Part shown: positions 1 through 11,936 of the stretch, one piece after another
Numbering within the stretch: position 1 is the first letter of the stretch
Layout: each line of letters starts with the position of its first letter
Origin: Fereydounia khargensis
Lineage: Eukaryota > Basidiomycota > Ustilaginomycetes > Urocystidales > Fereydouniaceae
DNA length: 64,000 bases
Direction of reading: 5' to 3'
Assembly (NCBI GenBank): GCA_026413255.1
Contig: JAOCZO010000021.1
Span: forward strand, 1 to 64,000
Made by a program: the position numbers and the translations under genes
The notes under the pieces: model-generated
Told to the model about the DNA's origin: nothing
What the model saw: the letters and a program-made list of their open reading frames with translations, nothing else
Database searches by the model: none

Positions 1-42
<42 letters not shown>
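1..42. other. poly-C run at window start
   Basis: Forty-two consecutive C residues precede the first complex sequence. They do not resemble a fungal telomere repeat and run straight into the 3' coding end of the LDAH gene, replacing its last codons with glycine codons. A contig-end or gap-fill artefact is the simplest reading. Confidence 0.7.
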
Positions 43-43
<1 letters not shown>

Positions 44-821
44 CACCTAGACAAAAGGCGTGTGGGAGGCCGGTGGTGTCGAGCTCGCTCTTGACCGCGC
101 TGCGGGCGTGGCTGATCTGCGTGCGCACCCAGTCTGGGGCCCAGCCGTCGCGCGAGCCCCAGAGGAGGCGGGTGTTGTGGCCGCGCAGCATGTCGTCGCG
201 CAGCGCATGGACCGTGTCGAACTCGTTCTGCGCCAGGTCCAGCGCCGCGTGTACGCTCGCGCCGCGTCTGACGAACGCCGCCGTCGTGCCCCGCAGCATG
301 GCGTACACCGGCAGCACGCGCAGCAGCAGCAGCGCCAGCGTCACCACCCAGCGCTGCCGCAGCAGCAGCTGGATACGTGCCGCATTCGGCGCCCGCCCCA
401 CGTGCGCCAGCGCCGGAAACAGCCCATACGTTCCCCCCACCACCGCACGTGCCGCACCCAGCCGCGCGCCCATATACGCCCCGATACTGTGCCCAACCAC
501 AACCACCGGCACACCCTCCCCCTCCCTGTCCCTGTCGCTCTCGAGCAGGCTGTCCAGCATCCGCAGCTGCGCCTCTATCTGCCCCTCGAGCAACACCACC
601 CCCTCCCCCGCGGCAGGCGCGGCATGCCCCACATGCGAGAGACACGTAATCTCAATCCCTGGCACACGTGCACACAGCGACGAGAGAAAGGGAACGTAGT
701 ACTCGCCCACGCCTGGGTTGCCCGGCACAAAGAGCAGTCGAAGCCGCGCTCGATCACGCGTGCTTCTATTCGCCCACACGTGGCACGGTGTCCCTCCAAC
801 TGCCGTGCGCAGTGGTTGCAT
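43..821 (-). CDS. lipid droplet-associated hydrolase (LDAH-like), 3' end missing
   Basis: An alpha/beta-hydrolase of the LDAH (C2orf43) family, lipid-droplet serine hydrolases with suspected sterol-ester or lipase activity. One uninterrupted minus-strand frame starts at ATG 821. It shows the family start FVPGNPGVGEYY near residue 33, then the nucleophile elbow VVGHSIGAYMG with Ser112. At the C-terminal end GLPHAFCLG supplies the likely catalytic His. About 260 codons are visible, so only the last few residues are lost in the poly-C run. No intron is evident. The kinase gene stop lies 120 bp upstream, so the promoter must be short. Fold and family are clear; the substrate is not. Confidence 0.8.
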
Positions 822-941
822 GGTCTTGTGTCGTGTCGATGATTGGTAGAGGAGGATAATATGGGATGGGATAGGACAGGATAGGAGAGGTACAGGTAGA
901 AAAAAACAAACTAACAATGAGTCGTGGCATTACTGTATCTG

Positions 942-3154
942 TTACCGCGCTGGGCGGAACAGCTTGCCGAGGCCAAGCCGGCTTTCCCGTTTCCCGCTCC
1001 CATTTGCACTTGCATTCTCGCCTGCTGCACCACCACCGCCGCCGCCGCGCCCACTCATGACGCGCTGCAGCATGTTTAATCCTCCCTTCGCTTCTCCATT
1101 CCCAAAAGCCCGCGTTGGGGCAGCCGCAGCCGCCGCAGCCGCCGCCGCCGGGGGTGTCGGTGGCAACTCTGCAATGCTCAGTGCAGGAACGTCGCCATTC
1201 TCTCCGGACGCCACGGGCCCCGTCTGCGGCGTGGCCTTTTCCCCAATCGGCGCCAGCGCAGTGTGTGCGGCCACACCAGCGCCGCCGTCCGTGCCAGTCC
1301 CAGCGCCCTTGGGCTCGTCAAACGAGACTGACTTGCGATGGCCCAGTCCGTCAGTAGAGCGTGTGCGCCTCTTGCTTCCCCAGCTCTTGTTGATATCCTC
1401 GCGCCGGAACGGCATCCCGTCATCCTCAGTCGCCATCACATGCTGCCCGTCAATCGACACGAGCTTGGTCGAGCGCACAGACCCATGCGGCGAAGGCAGC
1501 GACACGATCCCACTAAAGTTGCGGAACGGATCGCCCTTCTCGGCGCTCGGTGTCGCCCCACGACTAGAAATCGAGCCAAAGTCCCACGACATGTGGTCAC
1601 GCAGCGATGCGATCGATGCCGCCCGTCGCCGCTCCTGCCGCTCAGCCAGCGGTGGCAGCCCCGCCAGCATCGCCGTGATCAGGTGCCGTGGCGGCTTGGC
1701 GTTCTTGAAAAACGCGTGCCCCAGCAACTTGTCTGCAGAAGGCCGCTTGTTGGGGTCCTTTTGCAGGCAAACGCGCACAAAGTCCTCCATCGTCTTTGAG
1801 TACTTGTGCGCCCCTCCCGTCCGGTCCAGCTTGGGCGGTTCGTCCTGCATCGTTCGCATCAGCACCTTGACGGGGGCCAGGCGCGAATTGGGTGCATGCC
1901 CCTGTGCCAACTCAAGTGTCGTGATTCCAAAGCTCCAGATGTCGGCTCGAGATACCGTAGACATGTGTGTGTCAATAGTCGGGATACTGTAAAGCCATCA
2001 GACTACTGGCAAGACTTGTTGCAGCTCACCTTTGGTTCCATAGTTCTTGCGCTCAATCACTTCCGGTGCCATCCAGCACGGCTATTTTGCAGATCAGCAT
2101 CAGGCACATCCATGAGGCCCAGCTTGTAGGTATTCCCACTCACCGTGCCCACAAAGCTCTTGCGTTTGCCCTCATTCGACAGCGCGTTCGTCGACTTTTC
2201 CCTCTCACCAACAAACACTCCTACGCCAAAGTCGCCGAGTAGCACGGTGCCATCCTCGTCGACGAGCATGTTGGCTGCCTTAAGATCTCTGCACGCACAA
2301 GACAAAGTCATTCAGTCACCCACTAATCGGCTGGTACTGTACCAAGCTGCCAAACGTACCGGTGGAGCCAGCCATTGACATGGAGATAGTTGAGCCCTTC
2401 GAGCGCTTGTTTGAGAGCAGAAGCAATGATCGTCTCGTCAAACCCGTCTGGATGCGAAAAGCGCATGATATCGAGCATCGAGCCGCTGCTCATCAGACGG
2501 GTCGCAATGTGCAGTTTGCTCCCTTCAACCCAACAGCCACGAACACGGAGCACGTTCGGGTGCTTGGAGAGCGACATGAGCTGTGTCTCGCGTCGCAGCT
2601 CCTCCGTGTCGCGCCCGTATGCCTCGAGGTCAATCACCTTGATCGCACAAGCCTTATCCAGCGGCTTGAAGACGCCCTGGTACACGATGGACGAGGCGCC
2701 AAAGCCTGGGCAAGCAGAGAAGAGTGAGTCAGCCAGCCAGCTCACAGATGCAGGGACCAAGAGCAAAATCAACGCACCAATCACATCGCCAATGATATAG
2801 TCATTCCCGTTTGCCGAGTACATGGGCTGTATGTGCATGTGCGCAACGAGAAACGCAAGGTTATGGTCAGTAGCACTCTGGTGATTGGGCATGACTTGGA
2901 TGGACGAAAGGAACAGCAAGGCTACCCACCCAGTCGTCGACAACCGAGCCAATATGAAGCGCCGCCCGCATCTTGGACATTCGTGACGCCGAGTCGCGCT
3001 CCTTGTCCTTGCTGTCCTTGGGACCGAGAACGGGGGAAAGGCCAGCCCCGACCTTGGAGCCGGAGGCGATGGAGGAAGCGCTTGACGAGGTAGAGGAGGC
3101 ACCGGCTGCCGCCCCGCTGCCGGCACTAGAAGAGCTTATCTGTGGCGATGTCAT
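942..3154 (-). CDS. STE20-group protein kinase, OSR1/SPAK (FRAY) type
   Basis: Six exons: 3154-2930, 2826-2778, 2705-2360, 2288-2144, 2081-2030, 1945-942, giving 606 aa. The phases fit at every junction. The kinase domain spans about residues 83-340. It has the Gly loop (VIGFGASSIVYQG), the VAIK-type lysine in CAIKVIDLEAYG, HRDLKAAN near 206, a DFG, and the activation segment KSFVGTPCWMAPE. That segment and DIWSFGITTLELAQGHAP are typical of OSR1/SPAK kinases, Ser/Thr kinases of stress and ion signalling. The N-terminus is Ser/Ala rich. The ~265-residue tail is disordered with a 10-Ala tract and Gly run and ends in LGKLFRPAR. I see no OSR1-type C-terminal RFxV-binding domain. It could also be placed among fungal GCK-like kinases. 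Confidence 0.85.
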
Positions 3155-6100
3155 GATGAATGTCTGGAGCCTTGCCGGAGCAAGAGCGTTATGCGCAGAA
3201 TTGAGAATCGGTTCCGGAATGAATCTGAATCTGCTAGTTTAGGCGCAATTGATCCGATCAGCGCCGGTATTGCCTATGATGATGATGATCAATTGGCAGA
3301 AGCTCACAGCCCAGAATGTTCGTGGTCAGGCTAGTCTGCTAATTGTTGCTGCTCTGGCTAGCCGCAAAAGTCGCCGATGAATGCCGGAATGTTTTGTGGT
3401 AAGGTTGAGACGGAATGTAGCTGGTTAGTTCACTTGGCTTGCCTGCCCGGTCGCGGCGGGAAAACGAACGATGGTGGTGGTTGGTTGATAAGCGCCAACG
3501 CAGGAGAGTTGCCACCCTGTTCAGCTTTCCAGGCTGCTTGCCTGCTTGGTTGGTTGGAATGAAAGAGAGCAACTCCGGGCAAGAGGCGTGGAGAATGGTG
3601 GGTTCTGTCTTCGTGTGTTGAGTGGCTGTCTTGTCGAGTCTGCGCAAGTGAACAAGCGAGCGAGCCAAGGAAAAAAGTGCAGCGAGCTCAGGGTCCTCTC
3701 TCTCTTACCCTGCTTGCTTGCGTGCTGTTGGGTGGGTGATCTCCACTCTCAGGCCAAAAAGCTAGCCTCGCCTCGCCTCGCCTCGCCGCGCCGCGCCTGC
3801 CCTGGCCTGCCCTAGCCTGCCAGCCACTTCTGATTCTCGAGGGCCCAAGCGAGGCTAAAAATCAGACCAACACTGACCACGCGCCACGCACCGCCGGATG
3901 CTGGCTGGATGGGATGGATGCGAGCTGCCTGCTGCCTGCTGCCAGCTGCCTGCTGCCTGCTGCATTTTCCTTCCCCGAGCCAGCCAGCCAGCCAACGAAC
4001 ACCAGCAGCCGACCAGCGAGGCACTGTATAACTTAGTACCGTACGTGTGGCATGGGCGCTCGTTGCGAGAGACGTTGTGTGCGGGCTGGACAGCGAACGG
4101 GCCGAGGCGCACTGTTGCTTGACACGTATCCGAGCAGACCAAGCAACGTCAACATGCTTGACCAAGCTGCACATGGCCCCTCTTCCCCACACATGCGACG
4201 CACACGTCTGCTTCTTCTTTCTTCTTGCTGCTGCCTCCTTTCCTGCCCACCGACTCATCCATGTGCAAACTAGGTGGCTGGCTACAGTACTGTAGTCGAA
4301 TGCTGCTGCTGCTTTGCTCGCGTACGCCATTTGGCCCCTTGATCTTGCTCCCCTCCTCGCGTCTGCCACCCAACAGCCACTCAGCCCAGCACATCAAGAA
4401 AAACATCAGCCTCTTTCCCCAACGCACCGGGTCTATCTTCCCCGCGGAGAGAGAGAGAGAAGGGTATGGAACAAAAGCGGGACTCTCACTCAGCGAGACG
4501 GAGACGGGCGGCGTCATTGTTGCAAGTGTAAAGAGAAGGAGATACGGTATGCAAAGGGCTGAATGCCAGAGAAAAAAAAGTGTCCGGACCCCCCCCTCCC
4601 CCGGTGTACCGCCAAAGGGGCCAATGCTCACCCGCCATCAGATAGGAACGGCCTCTTACGAGAAGCACCACACCGCACAGTCCCCCTCGCCCCCCTTTTG
4701 CACCTTGCCTTCTTTGGGGCATCCCAATCTCTCCATTGTGCGACGGGAATAGAAGGCACGCTTCCGAAAGAGGCCCAATGGTCATATCGAGCGCAAAGCC
4801 TATTGTCATGGCCCAGCGCCAGCCCAGTCCCTGGGGACGCGTGGACGCCCGCTGGCCAGTCAGCTCTCTCCTCTGAAAGAAAGATTGGCGGGATCCAGTC
4901 TAAGGCGCGGTATGGATCTCGTGTGTCGTTCTCGAATCCGGCAGGCGCGCATGAGCACACGCGTCGGCGTGCAGAAAATTGCTGAGAGAGACAATACAGT
5001 AGGAAGCCTGCGCAGAGGGGGTAAAGAGCCCTTCCATTCCCTAATCTACCGTGGGTATCCCTTCTTTGGTTCCTGGCCCCTCCTCGCCTCATCGCTGCTG
5101 AGGACGTTGTCGTTGTTCTGCCTTCTGTCAACATTCTTATTTTCTTCTTTATTTTTTTTCCCTCCTTCTCCTCTTCATTGACACCACTGAATCTGCATCT
5201 GTTGCCCTGCGGTAGGCTGAGTCGTGAGACCATCACGCATACACCTCCGCGGCCTTGCCGGGGTACTTTCTTCTGACGCAGACCGTTGGCGTGGTGAAAA
5301 AAACAAGGCAGATACGGTAAAATTAAGCGTACCGTGGATCCGGGCAGACCCTGAAAGCAGTGCAGTGTTTCGGTGAGGCGCGTGTGGCTTTGCGTGCTTG
5401 TGACACACTCAGCAAGAGGTACTGGAGGCCAATCTTTTCCCCATCCCACGCAACAAACGAGTGATTTGGGACCGGCGATACTGACTGTAACGACAGAGGG
5501 CAATTTCATGCAGTCAATCCGGTCCGTCAGGCCTGTTCTCGCTGTATGTATACCAGTATTGCTGGCCTGGTTTGCTCCGGAGAGGAGAGGCGGACAGCTT
5601 GTTTGCCAAGTACGGTAACCCAACCACACGCCAGACCCGACCAAGACCTGACCTGACCTTACCTGGCCGGATTCCGCTGCAGACATCACATCGCATCACA
5701 TCACTTTTTTTTTTTCAGTCGAGCTAACTTTGTGTACAGTAAATGGGGCCACTGTGACTTGGCCTTGTCTCGCCTTGCCGGGCCCACGCGCCGCCGCCGC
5801 TTGCCGGTCTGAGTCGCTCGCTCGCTCGCTCAGGGCCCACGAACACGCAACCCACCCACGCCCGCCCACGCAACATCCCCCCAGCCATTCTTTTCCGGCC
5901 GTTCATTCCCACGCACTCTGTTTTCCAAAATCAATCCCAATCCAGTCACTCACTCAAAGCCTGCCTTTCCCTCCACCCCAGGTCGGCACAGCCCAAGCCA
6001 AGCCCAGCAGCCCAGCCCAGCCAGTCTCTCCACCCTGCCTCCTGTCAGATCAGGTCAGGTCAGCCACGAGACCGGCTGAGCCACACTTTCAGGCAGCCTT

Positions 6101-7286
6101 CAGCCTTTCGACCCACACAACGCAGACTGGTCGGTGCAGACTGCTCTTGTCGTTGACCTTGTCGCTCTTCTTGTTCCTTGTCTCTGACTCCGCACTATTC
6201 GCCTCTCACCTCCGCCTCAGCCTTCTTCGCCACCCTCCTGCTCGCCTTCTCCATCCCTTCTCCTCACACGCACATACTCATCTGCTCTCGCCCTGTCTAC
6301 AGCTCCAAGGCTCCCCCTCCTCCTTCCTTGCCACCGCATGATACCAGGCACCTCCAGCTCAGCACACAGCCTCGCCCCACTGCTTTCACAGTCTATTCCT
6401 CCCTGTCACGACCGTCAACCGTCTACTGTCACCGGGAGTGGTCATCGTCTTCTCTCGCATCTCAGCTAACGTCACCCCCGCAGCTTCCGTGGTTGTAGCT
6501 ACTACTACTGCTACTGCGCGGAAACCCGCCTATCTTCTCTGCTTGCCTCGTAGAGGTCCTCACACGCTCGCGCGTGGCCGGATACCCTTCCGTATATATC
6601 TGAGCCTCCGCCTTCGCACGTCGTCTCGACCTTGATCCTCACGCACATCAGCCTCTCAGTCTACAACACAGCGTTCACCGTAGCTGTGCCTTTTGCCGCC
6701 AGGCCAGTACTCAGCCTCGCCAGCGAACAGCAACGAGCATCCGCGCATGGCAAGCACGCCTGTTGACTGCCTCCTCTCTCTGTTCCTTGTTCTTTGATCA
6801 TCTCTCCTCAAGTACGACGCGGCCACCGTTGCCTTCGCAGGTTCAGATTTTGTCCCATCACTCCGCCAAGTTCGCATCAATTGCCGCCCTTGAATGCCAG
6901 GGAAAAGTACGACCGCATGTATGCTGTCGTCCTCGGACCAGGCATATTGATTGTCCGTCATCTCTTCGCCTCATCTCGGACGCCTCATTGTTTTCAACAA
7001 CCCAACTTCACAACCCGCAGATCCTGCGCTCTACTTTGACGCTGGCTCTTCTTCGCCGAGGGCTAAACGTGAAGCAGTGCCAGGGAGTACCCTTGCCTGT
7101 CGGTCTGCTGTCCTCTGACCCTCCTGCCCCTGTGCTCCATCCCGTTGCGACAGCAGGCATCTTTCCCAAGCATCCGACACCATTTCCACCCAACGTCAAA
7201 GGCCTTTGTGACAATTGTACCTGCTTTAGGTAGGCAGCACATCTCCACCTTGTCCCTCTCTGTGTTCTGCGCTTTACGGTCCAATC
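3155..7286. other. 4.1-kb divergent spacer with pyrimidine-rich leader
   Basis: The stretch separates the kinase (minus) from the ankyrin gene (plus). Several long open frames exist on both strands (for example 4628-5689 minus), but they are Cys/Ser/Pro/Arg rich, lack recognisable domains and look like chance frames in GC-rich DNA. It contains a CCTCG pentamer array (3765-3790), a CTGCCTG-type array (3929-3962) and TACAGTA motifs. From about 5750 to 7286 the plus strand is C/T rich like a long 5' leader. I saw no ATG between 5744 and 6337; a short upstream ORF begins at 6338. No gene is supported. Confidence 0.5.
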
Positions 7287-10200
7287 ATGCTGCGAGGAGC
7301 TGTGAGCCGTCACACGCTCAAGGCGGTCGGCCAGAATGCGCTCACTGGTGGTTCTAGCTCCAACGAACCGATGCATCCCAACCTTGGCCTACACAGTGCG
7401 GCAGCCACAGGGAACATTGGCCTCGTACAGTTTGCGCTTGAGAATGGCCAGCCTGCGAACAGCAATCTCAATGGGATCCTTCCACTCCATGCTGCCTGTT
7501 CTGGCGGCAGCGAGCAGGCCGTCCGCATGCTGCTTATTCATGGCGCGGATGTCAATGCGCCAAGGCTGAAAAGCAAGGGTTCAGGCGGTGGTCCTGGAGC
7601 TGAGGGATCTACACCGCTCCACTTTGCCGCGGCCAATGGTCACTTTGAGATCGTGCGGATTCTCCTCGAGGCAGGCGCGAGGCCTGCAGCGGCCGACAAG
7701 GAAGGTGTCCTGGCCGAGTCACTTGCATTAGGGAACGGACACGCCGACTGTGCCAACCTAATCCGGTCCTGGATCTCCGCCTATGGGTCGAACGGTCTGT
7801 ACGGCATCGTCTCATCTCGCGAGGCTGTCAGTCGAGATGTGTCTGTTGGGCCCGCTGCGTACATCCGATATGCTTCTGCAACATCCTCCAACTCAAAGCC
7901 AAGCGCGGAATTGTTGACACGAGCAGATGACTACGATCCCTCCTCTGCGTCTACCTTGGCATCCAATGTGGGTTCGTCGCGACCTGATCAGGTTGGGACC
8001 CTGCTCCGTAGCCGACGGTCGTTTGACCAGCTCAAATCAGCACCTGGCCCTCGCTCTCCGTCCGTCCCAATTGGCCTGAGACAACACAACATACCCAAGA
8101 CGGCCTCGAATCCAAACCTCAAGGGAGAGAGTTCAGCACAGCCTCAATCGATTCCACCGGTGCCGACCCCTCGCTCTGCATTTTCCGACGGCATGAGCAC
8201 CTCCTCTCTGACGCAGGACTCTTTGAACCTTTCACACATGGATCACGGACATTATCAAGATCGGTCGGCAGATTACTTGCAACAGCCAACTAACGTGCCA
8301 TTTGGCCGAAGTCCCAGTCCTCTCGGTCCAGAGGAAGAGGCAGAGATCGCGTTTGCCTCTGCAGTCACGCCACCAGTCGGTGGCCGTGGGGGGCCGCCGT
8401 CATCGTTGAGCACTGCTGCCACACGCGAATCCAGGCGCCGTCCATCACTCCCGTCTATTCTCGAAAAAGCGGCCCATCCCGCTGCCTCCATTCGGGCCGC
8501 GCTGGCAGCAAGCGCCAATGCTGGCTCGTCTGATCACCCCGAGGCAGCACCCAATAGCCCAGGCCGAAGAATGGCCAAGCTCGCCGGCAAGCGCAGCTTG
8601 TCCAACATGTTGCGCAAGGCGACTGGCGGAAGCACCATCAGCAACAGTACGAGCACCTGCAGTCTGGCTGCAAGTACCATCTCGAATGGCACCGAAGTTG
8701 GTGTCGCCAGCACCACGTCACCTATGCGTCCTTCAAGACCGCCCCGGGCCTCGTTCGATGTTGCTTTGCCCCACGCAGGGAGCACAGGAGTGGACAGCCG
8801 ATACTCAAGGCTAGATCGGCGGTACGCCTCACTGGATCCGTACGGCGGCAGCTCCGATGACTCGGATGGATGGAAAGTAACGCCGACATCACCTCACGGG
8901 GCGACATCGACTTCCTCGTCCTCTTCTCAGCAACGTAAGGATGCCGCAGAGATGCCCACGTTTCACCATCGCCTGCGTGGCTCTGCATCGTCTTCGGCGC
9001 TGTCCAGTGATGCGGCTGCGCAGCGAGTCGTTGCCCGAGCCCGTTCAGGATCGACCGACCAGAAGCCGTCATCCCAGGCAGGTTTGGGAGCGTCGATGGG
9101 CCGTGGCGCACCAGTGTCATTGCGAAAAGGATCCTTGGATCTTCTCCGGGCCGACTATGGCTACCACTCATCTGGTACAAGCGCTTCTCAGGCTGCCAGT
9201 CACTATCGCCAAAGAAATACTTCGAGTCTGTCCAACAGCTCAGCCGGTGGACGACAGGGGACGCTCGATGACTGGACGGGGCATGCTCTGGAAAGCAGTT
9301 CGGACGTGACCTCAAGCGATGGAAGCTTGACCGGTGGCGCCCGCAACCGATCAGCCAGCGGCTCGAGCCGGCCAAGTCAGATGGGCGAATACTCGACTGA
9401 CGGTACGCTGGCCTACCTACGTAGCCCTTCGGCGAACGTCAAAAAGGCTGATGACGCGGATGAAACACAGGAGTTCCTCGGTGACACCAAGCCGCTCAGC
9501 CCAGAAGAGGCAGCCGGCGAGCACCACGACGTGCACCATCTTCCAGCTGGCCTCCGTTCACTCGCAGCGATGCGTGCTCCGCGTCAGGATACAATGGGAT
9601 CCTCTCGTTTGGCTGGAGGCGCTTCAGGCACCATGCCATACTCGAACCCCCCAAGCCCCTTGGTGAATCCAATCCAGCGCAACCGGAATCGCTCGACAAG
9701 CAGCTTGTCGGCCACTAGCATGGGATCTCAACCGGGCACGGGCACAGTGAGCGCACCCGCAAACTTGACGGATACCCCTGGCACATTGAGGGATTCGCCC
9801 AGTCTAGCCTCAGCAACGCAGTCATTGTCGATTGCCGACGAGGTAGGCTTCTCGCAGCCGGCACCAACCCGCTTTGGTGGTGGTCGACCTGGCCGATCCG
9901 GGTCCGGGTCAGGCTCACAAACGGGCAGCCTTGGCACTCACGCTTCCTCGTCTTCGTCGTTGCGTTCGAACTACTTGAGCGCTGCAGAACAGGCCCAGGC
10001 GATTCTCAATCAGGAGGCGGGAACAGTCGATGGCCCTGACGGCGCACCACTCTCATTGGCTGCTCAGCTGGCGGCGTATGGTGAGGCTCTGGCTCTTGAA
10101 CGCAAGCGTGCTGGTGAAGCGCGGTCTGGCCCGTCTCCAGGCGCTGGCTCGGCGCGAGGGACTGCCAGCAGTACGGCTCTCAAATCAGCGTTGCCGAGTG

Positions 10201-11459
10201 TTAGTGAGGATCAGTCACCGACAAGGCCCAACTTGGCTTCCAACTTGCGCCGTGGACAAGAGCCCATTTCGCGTGCCGCCAACGGACAGGAATCGAACAG
10301 ACCCGGCGATGCCGGCGCCGTGACGGCATCGGCGAGCGAGAACACACAGCCTCATCGGTCACACAGCAGACAGGGTAACAATCTCGAGCCTCCGAGTCTC
10401 GGCAGACAACAGAGCAGTGGCGCAGAAGCGGATCGTTCAAATACATGCTCTCAACCGGGACGACACACGGGGCTACGCAAGCTCTTCCTGGGTGAGTAGC
10501 TGAATGCGGTGAAGCGAGCTAGAGCGAAGAAGGGGATTATCGAATCATGTACTAACTCAACTGATGGTACGATTTGTTCAGATGCCCCCTCATCGTCAAA
10601 CCTCGAGGTAGAGTCGAATGCGAACCTCGGACTAGGCTCTCCGCTCAGTCCCAAGCCTCCCTTGACCAACAATCCGAGCGAAGGAGGAGGCCTGGCTCCT
10701 GGATCGAACTTGACCTCGGGACAGAGCTCTGGCGACAACAAATCGCACCTTGGACGCCTCGGCGGTACGCCTCTCAGCGCACGGGGACGTGCTAGCGAAG
10801 ATCTCTTGCGGGAGCAGCGACCACCGATACTGACCTGGAACTCGGGCCCCACACCAGGCTCTGGTAACAGGACTGGGTCGGCATCGGACAGTGGAGGAGC
10901 TGATCTGCCAAAGACACCTCAGATGTGGGCTGATGGGGCAGATTCTGGCGATTCGAGCTGGTCAAGGCCATCGCATCACCGTCACAGTCCATCGGCACCG
11001 TCCGAGCTTTCGGCATACGCGCTGGGGCGTCGAGACCGGTCGCCCATGACGCTGGCAAGCGGGGGCAGCACGCCGTCGCTACCGACAGGACACACTCCCC
11101 CAGTGCCTCCACGTAAGGATTCGATCGCCGGACCGGGGAGCAATGGACAGCTGTTGATGCCAGATGCAGCGCATGAGCGTGGTTGGAGGGCGCCAAGCAG
11201 CGGCTCGATCATTGGGCTGGGACTGAACGGCTCGAGTGACGAGCTGAGCAAGCGGCGACCATCGACCAACACTGTGCGCCAGGGGTACGATGGCTCGGGA
11301 GCAGACGGGGATGAGTCGACGGTGCCTTTGGATGAGTTTGGCACGACCAACGGTGGGAACGGGGGCGGTACTAAGGGCAGCGGATCCAGCGGGCGGCGGA
11401 GGCTGGTACGCGAGTTTCTGAATGGCATCAAGGGGGCTGGCTCGACGCCGGCGAGCTAG
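7287..11459 (+). CDS. ankyrin-repeat protein with long disordered tail
   Basis: Two exons, 7287-10491 and 10582-11459, encode 1360 aa. The intron has a GTGAGT donor, a perfect TACTAAC branch site and a CAG acceptor, and the reading phase is kept across it. Ankyrin repeats occupy about residues 30-165 (HSAAATGNIGLVQFALENG, LPLHAACSGGSEQAVRMLL, TPLHFAAANGHFEIVRILL). The remaining ~1200 residues are Ser/Gly/Pro-rich and disordered, broken by short basic-hydrophobic stretches such as SLSNMLRKATG, GLRKLFL at the exon junction, and RLVREFLNGIKG near the C-terminus. These may be short binding motifs. I do not recognise an orthologue; a scaffold or signalling role is a guess. ATG 7287 is the first in-frame ATG; the ATG at 7371 (MHPNLGLHSAA) is an alternative start that keeps all repeats. 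Confidence 0.8.
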
Positions 11460-11936
11460 CTAGCTAGCTAGCTAGTTAGCTTGTGCTCTTGGGGGACGAA
11501 TGTCAGTCATGAGCCGCGAGTAGTAGTTTCGTTCTAGCAAAGACAATAGCACCATCATGACAGGCCTTTGCAACTTGTTGGTGATTGTGGGTGTGTGTGA
11601 GGAACCAGGAGGCATGGCCCGGGCGCGCGCTTGACATGCCTCCACACGTGCGTAGGGCGAGAGGGAAAGAGGAGAAATGCGCAACGGAAGGGGAAGAAAG
11701 ACGCGAGGCGAGGCGAGGCTAGGCAAGGCGAGGCGGGGCGAGACACGACGCGAATCAATCAATCTGGGCCCACGGCTGATGGCGTAAGATGTGGGGAGGT
11801 AGAGAGATTCCAAGTGAACTGCGCTAACGGGGTCGGGCTGAAGCTGGATGTGCTGCCATTCATCCATCCACGCATCACGCATCCTCCATCCGATACGATA
11901 CGATACGGTACGATACGATACCAAGTTCAAACAACC
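11460..11936. other. spacer with CTAG and pentamer repeats
   Basis: It holds a short CTAG repeat just after the ankyrin stop (11456-11475), a degenerate GAGGC pentamer array (11702-11742) and a CGATA/CGGTA pentamer array (11891-11921) a few bases before the Dot5 start. No gene is seen. Confidence 0.55.

Noticed and set aside
4628-5689. A 353-codon open frame on the minus strand in the large divergent spacer
   Set aside because: Composition is random, no hydrophobic pattern or motif is visible, and no ATG context or splice model supports it. GC-rich DNA yields long chance frames.
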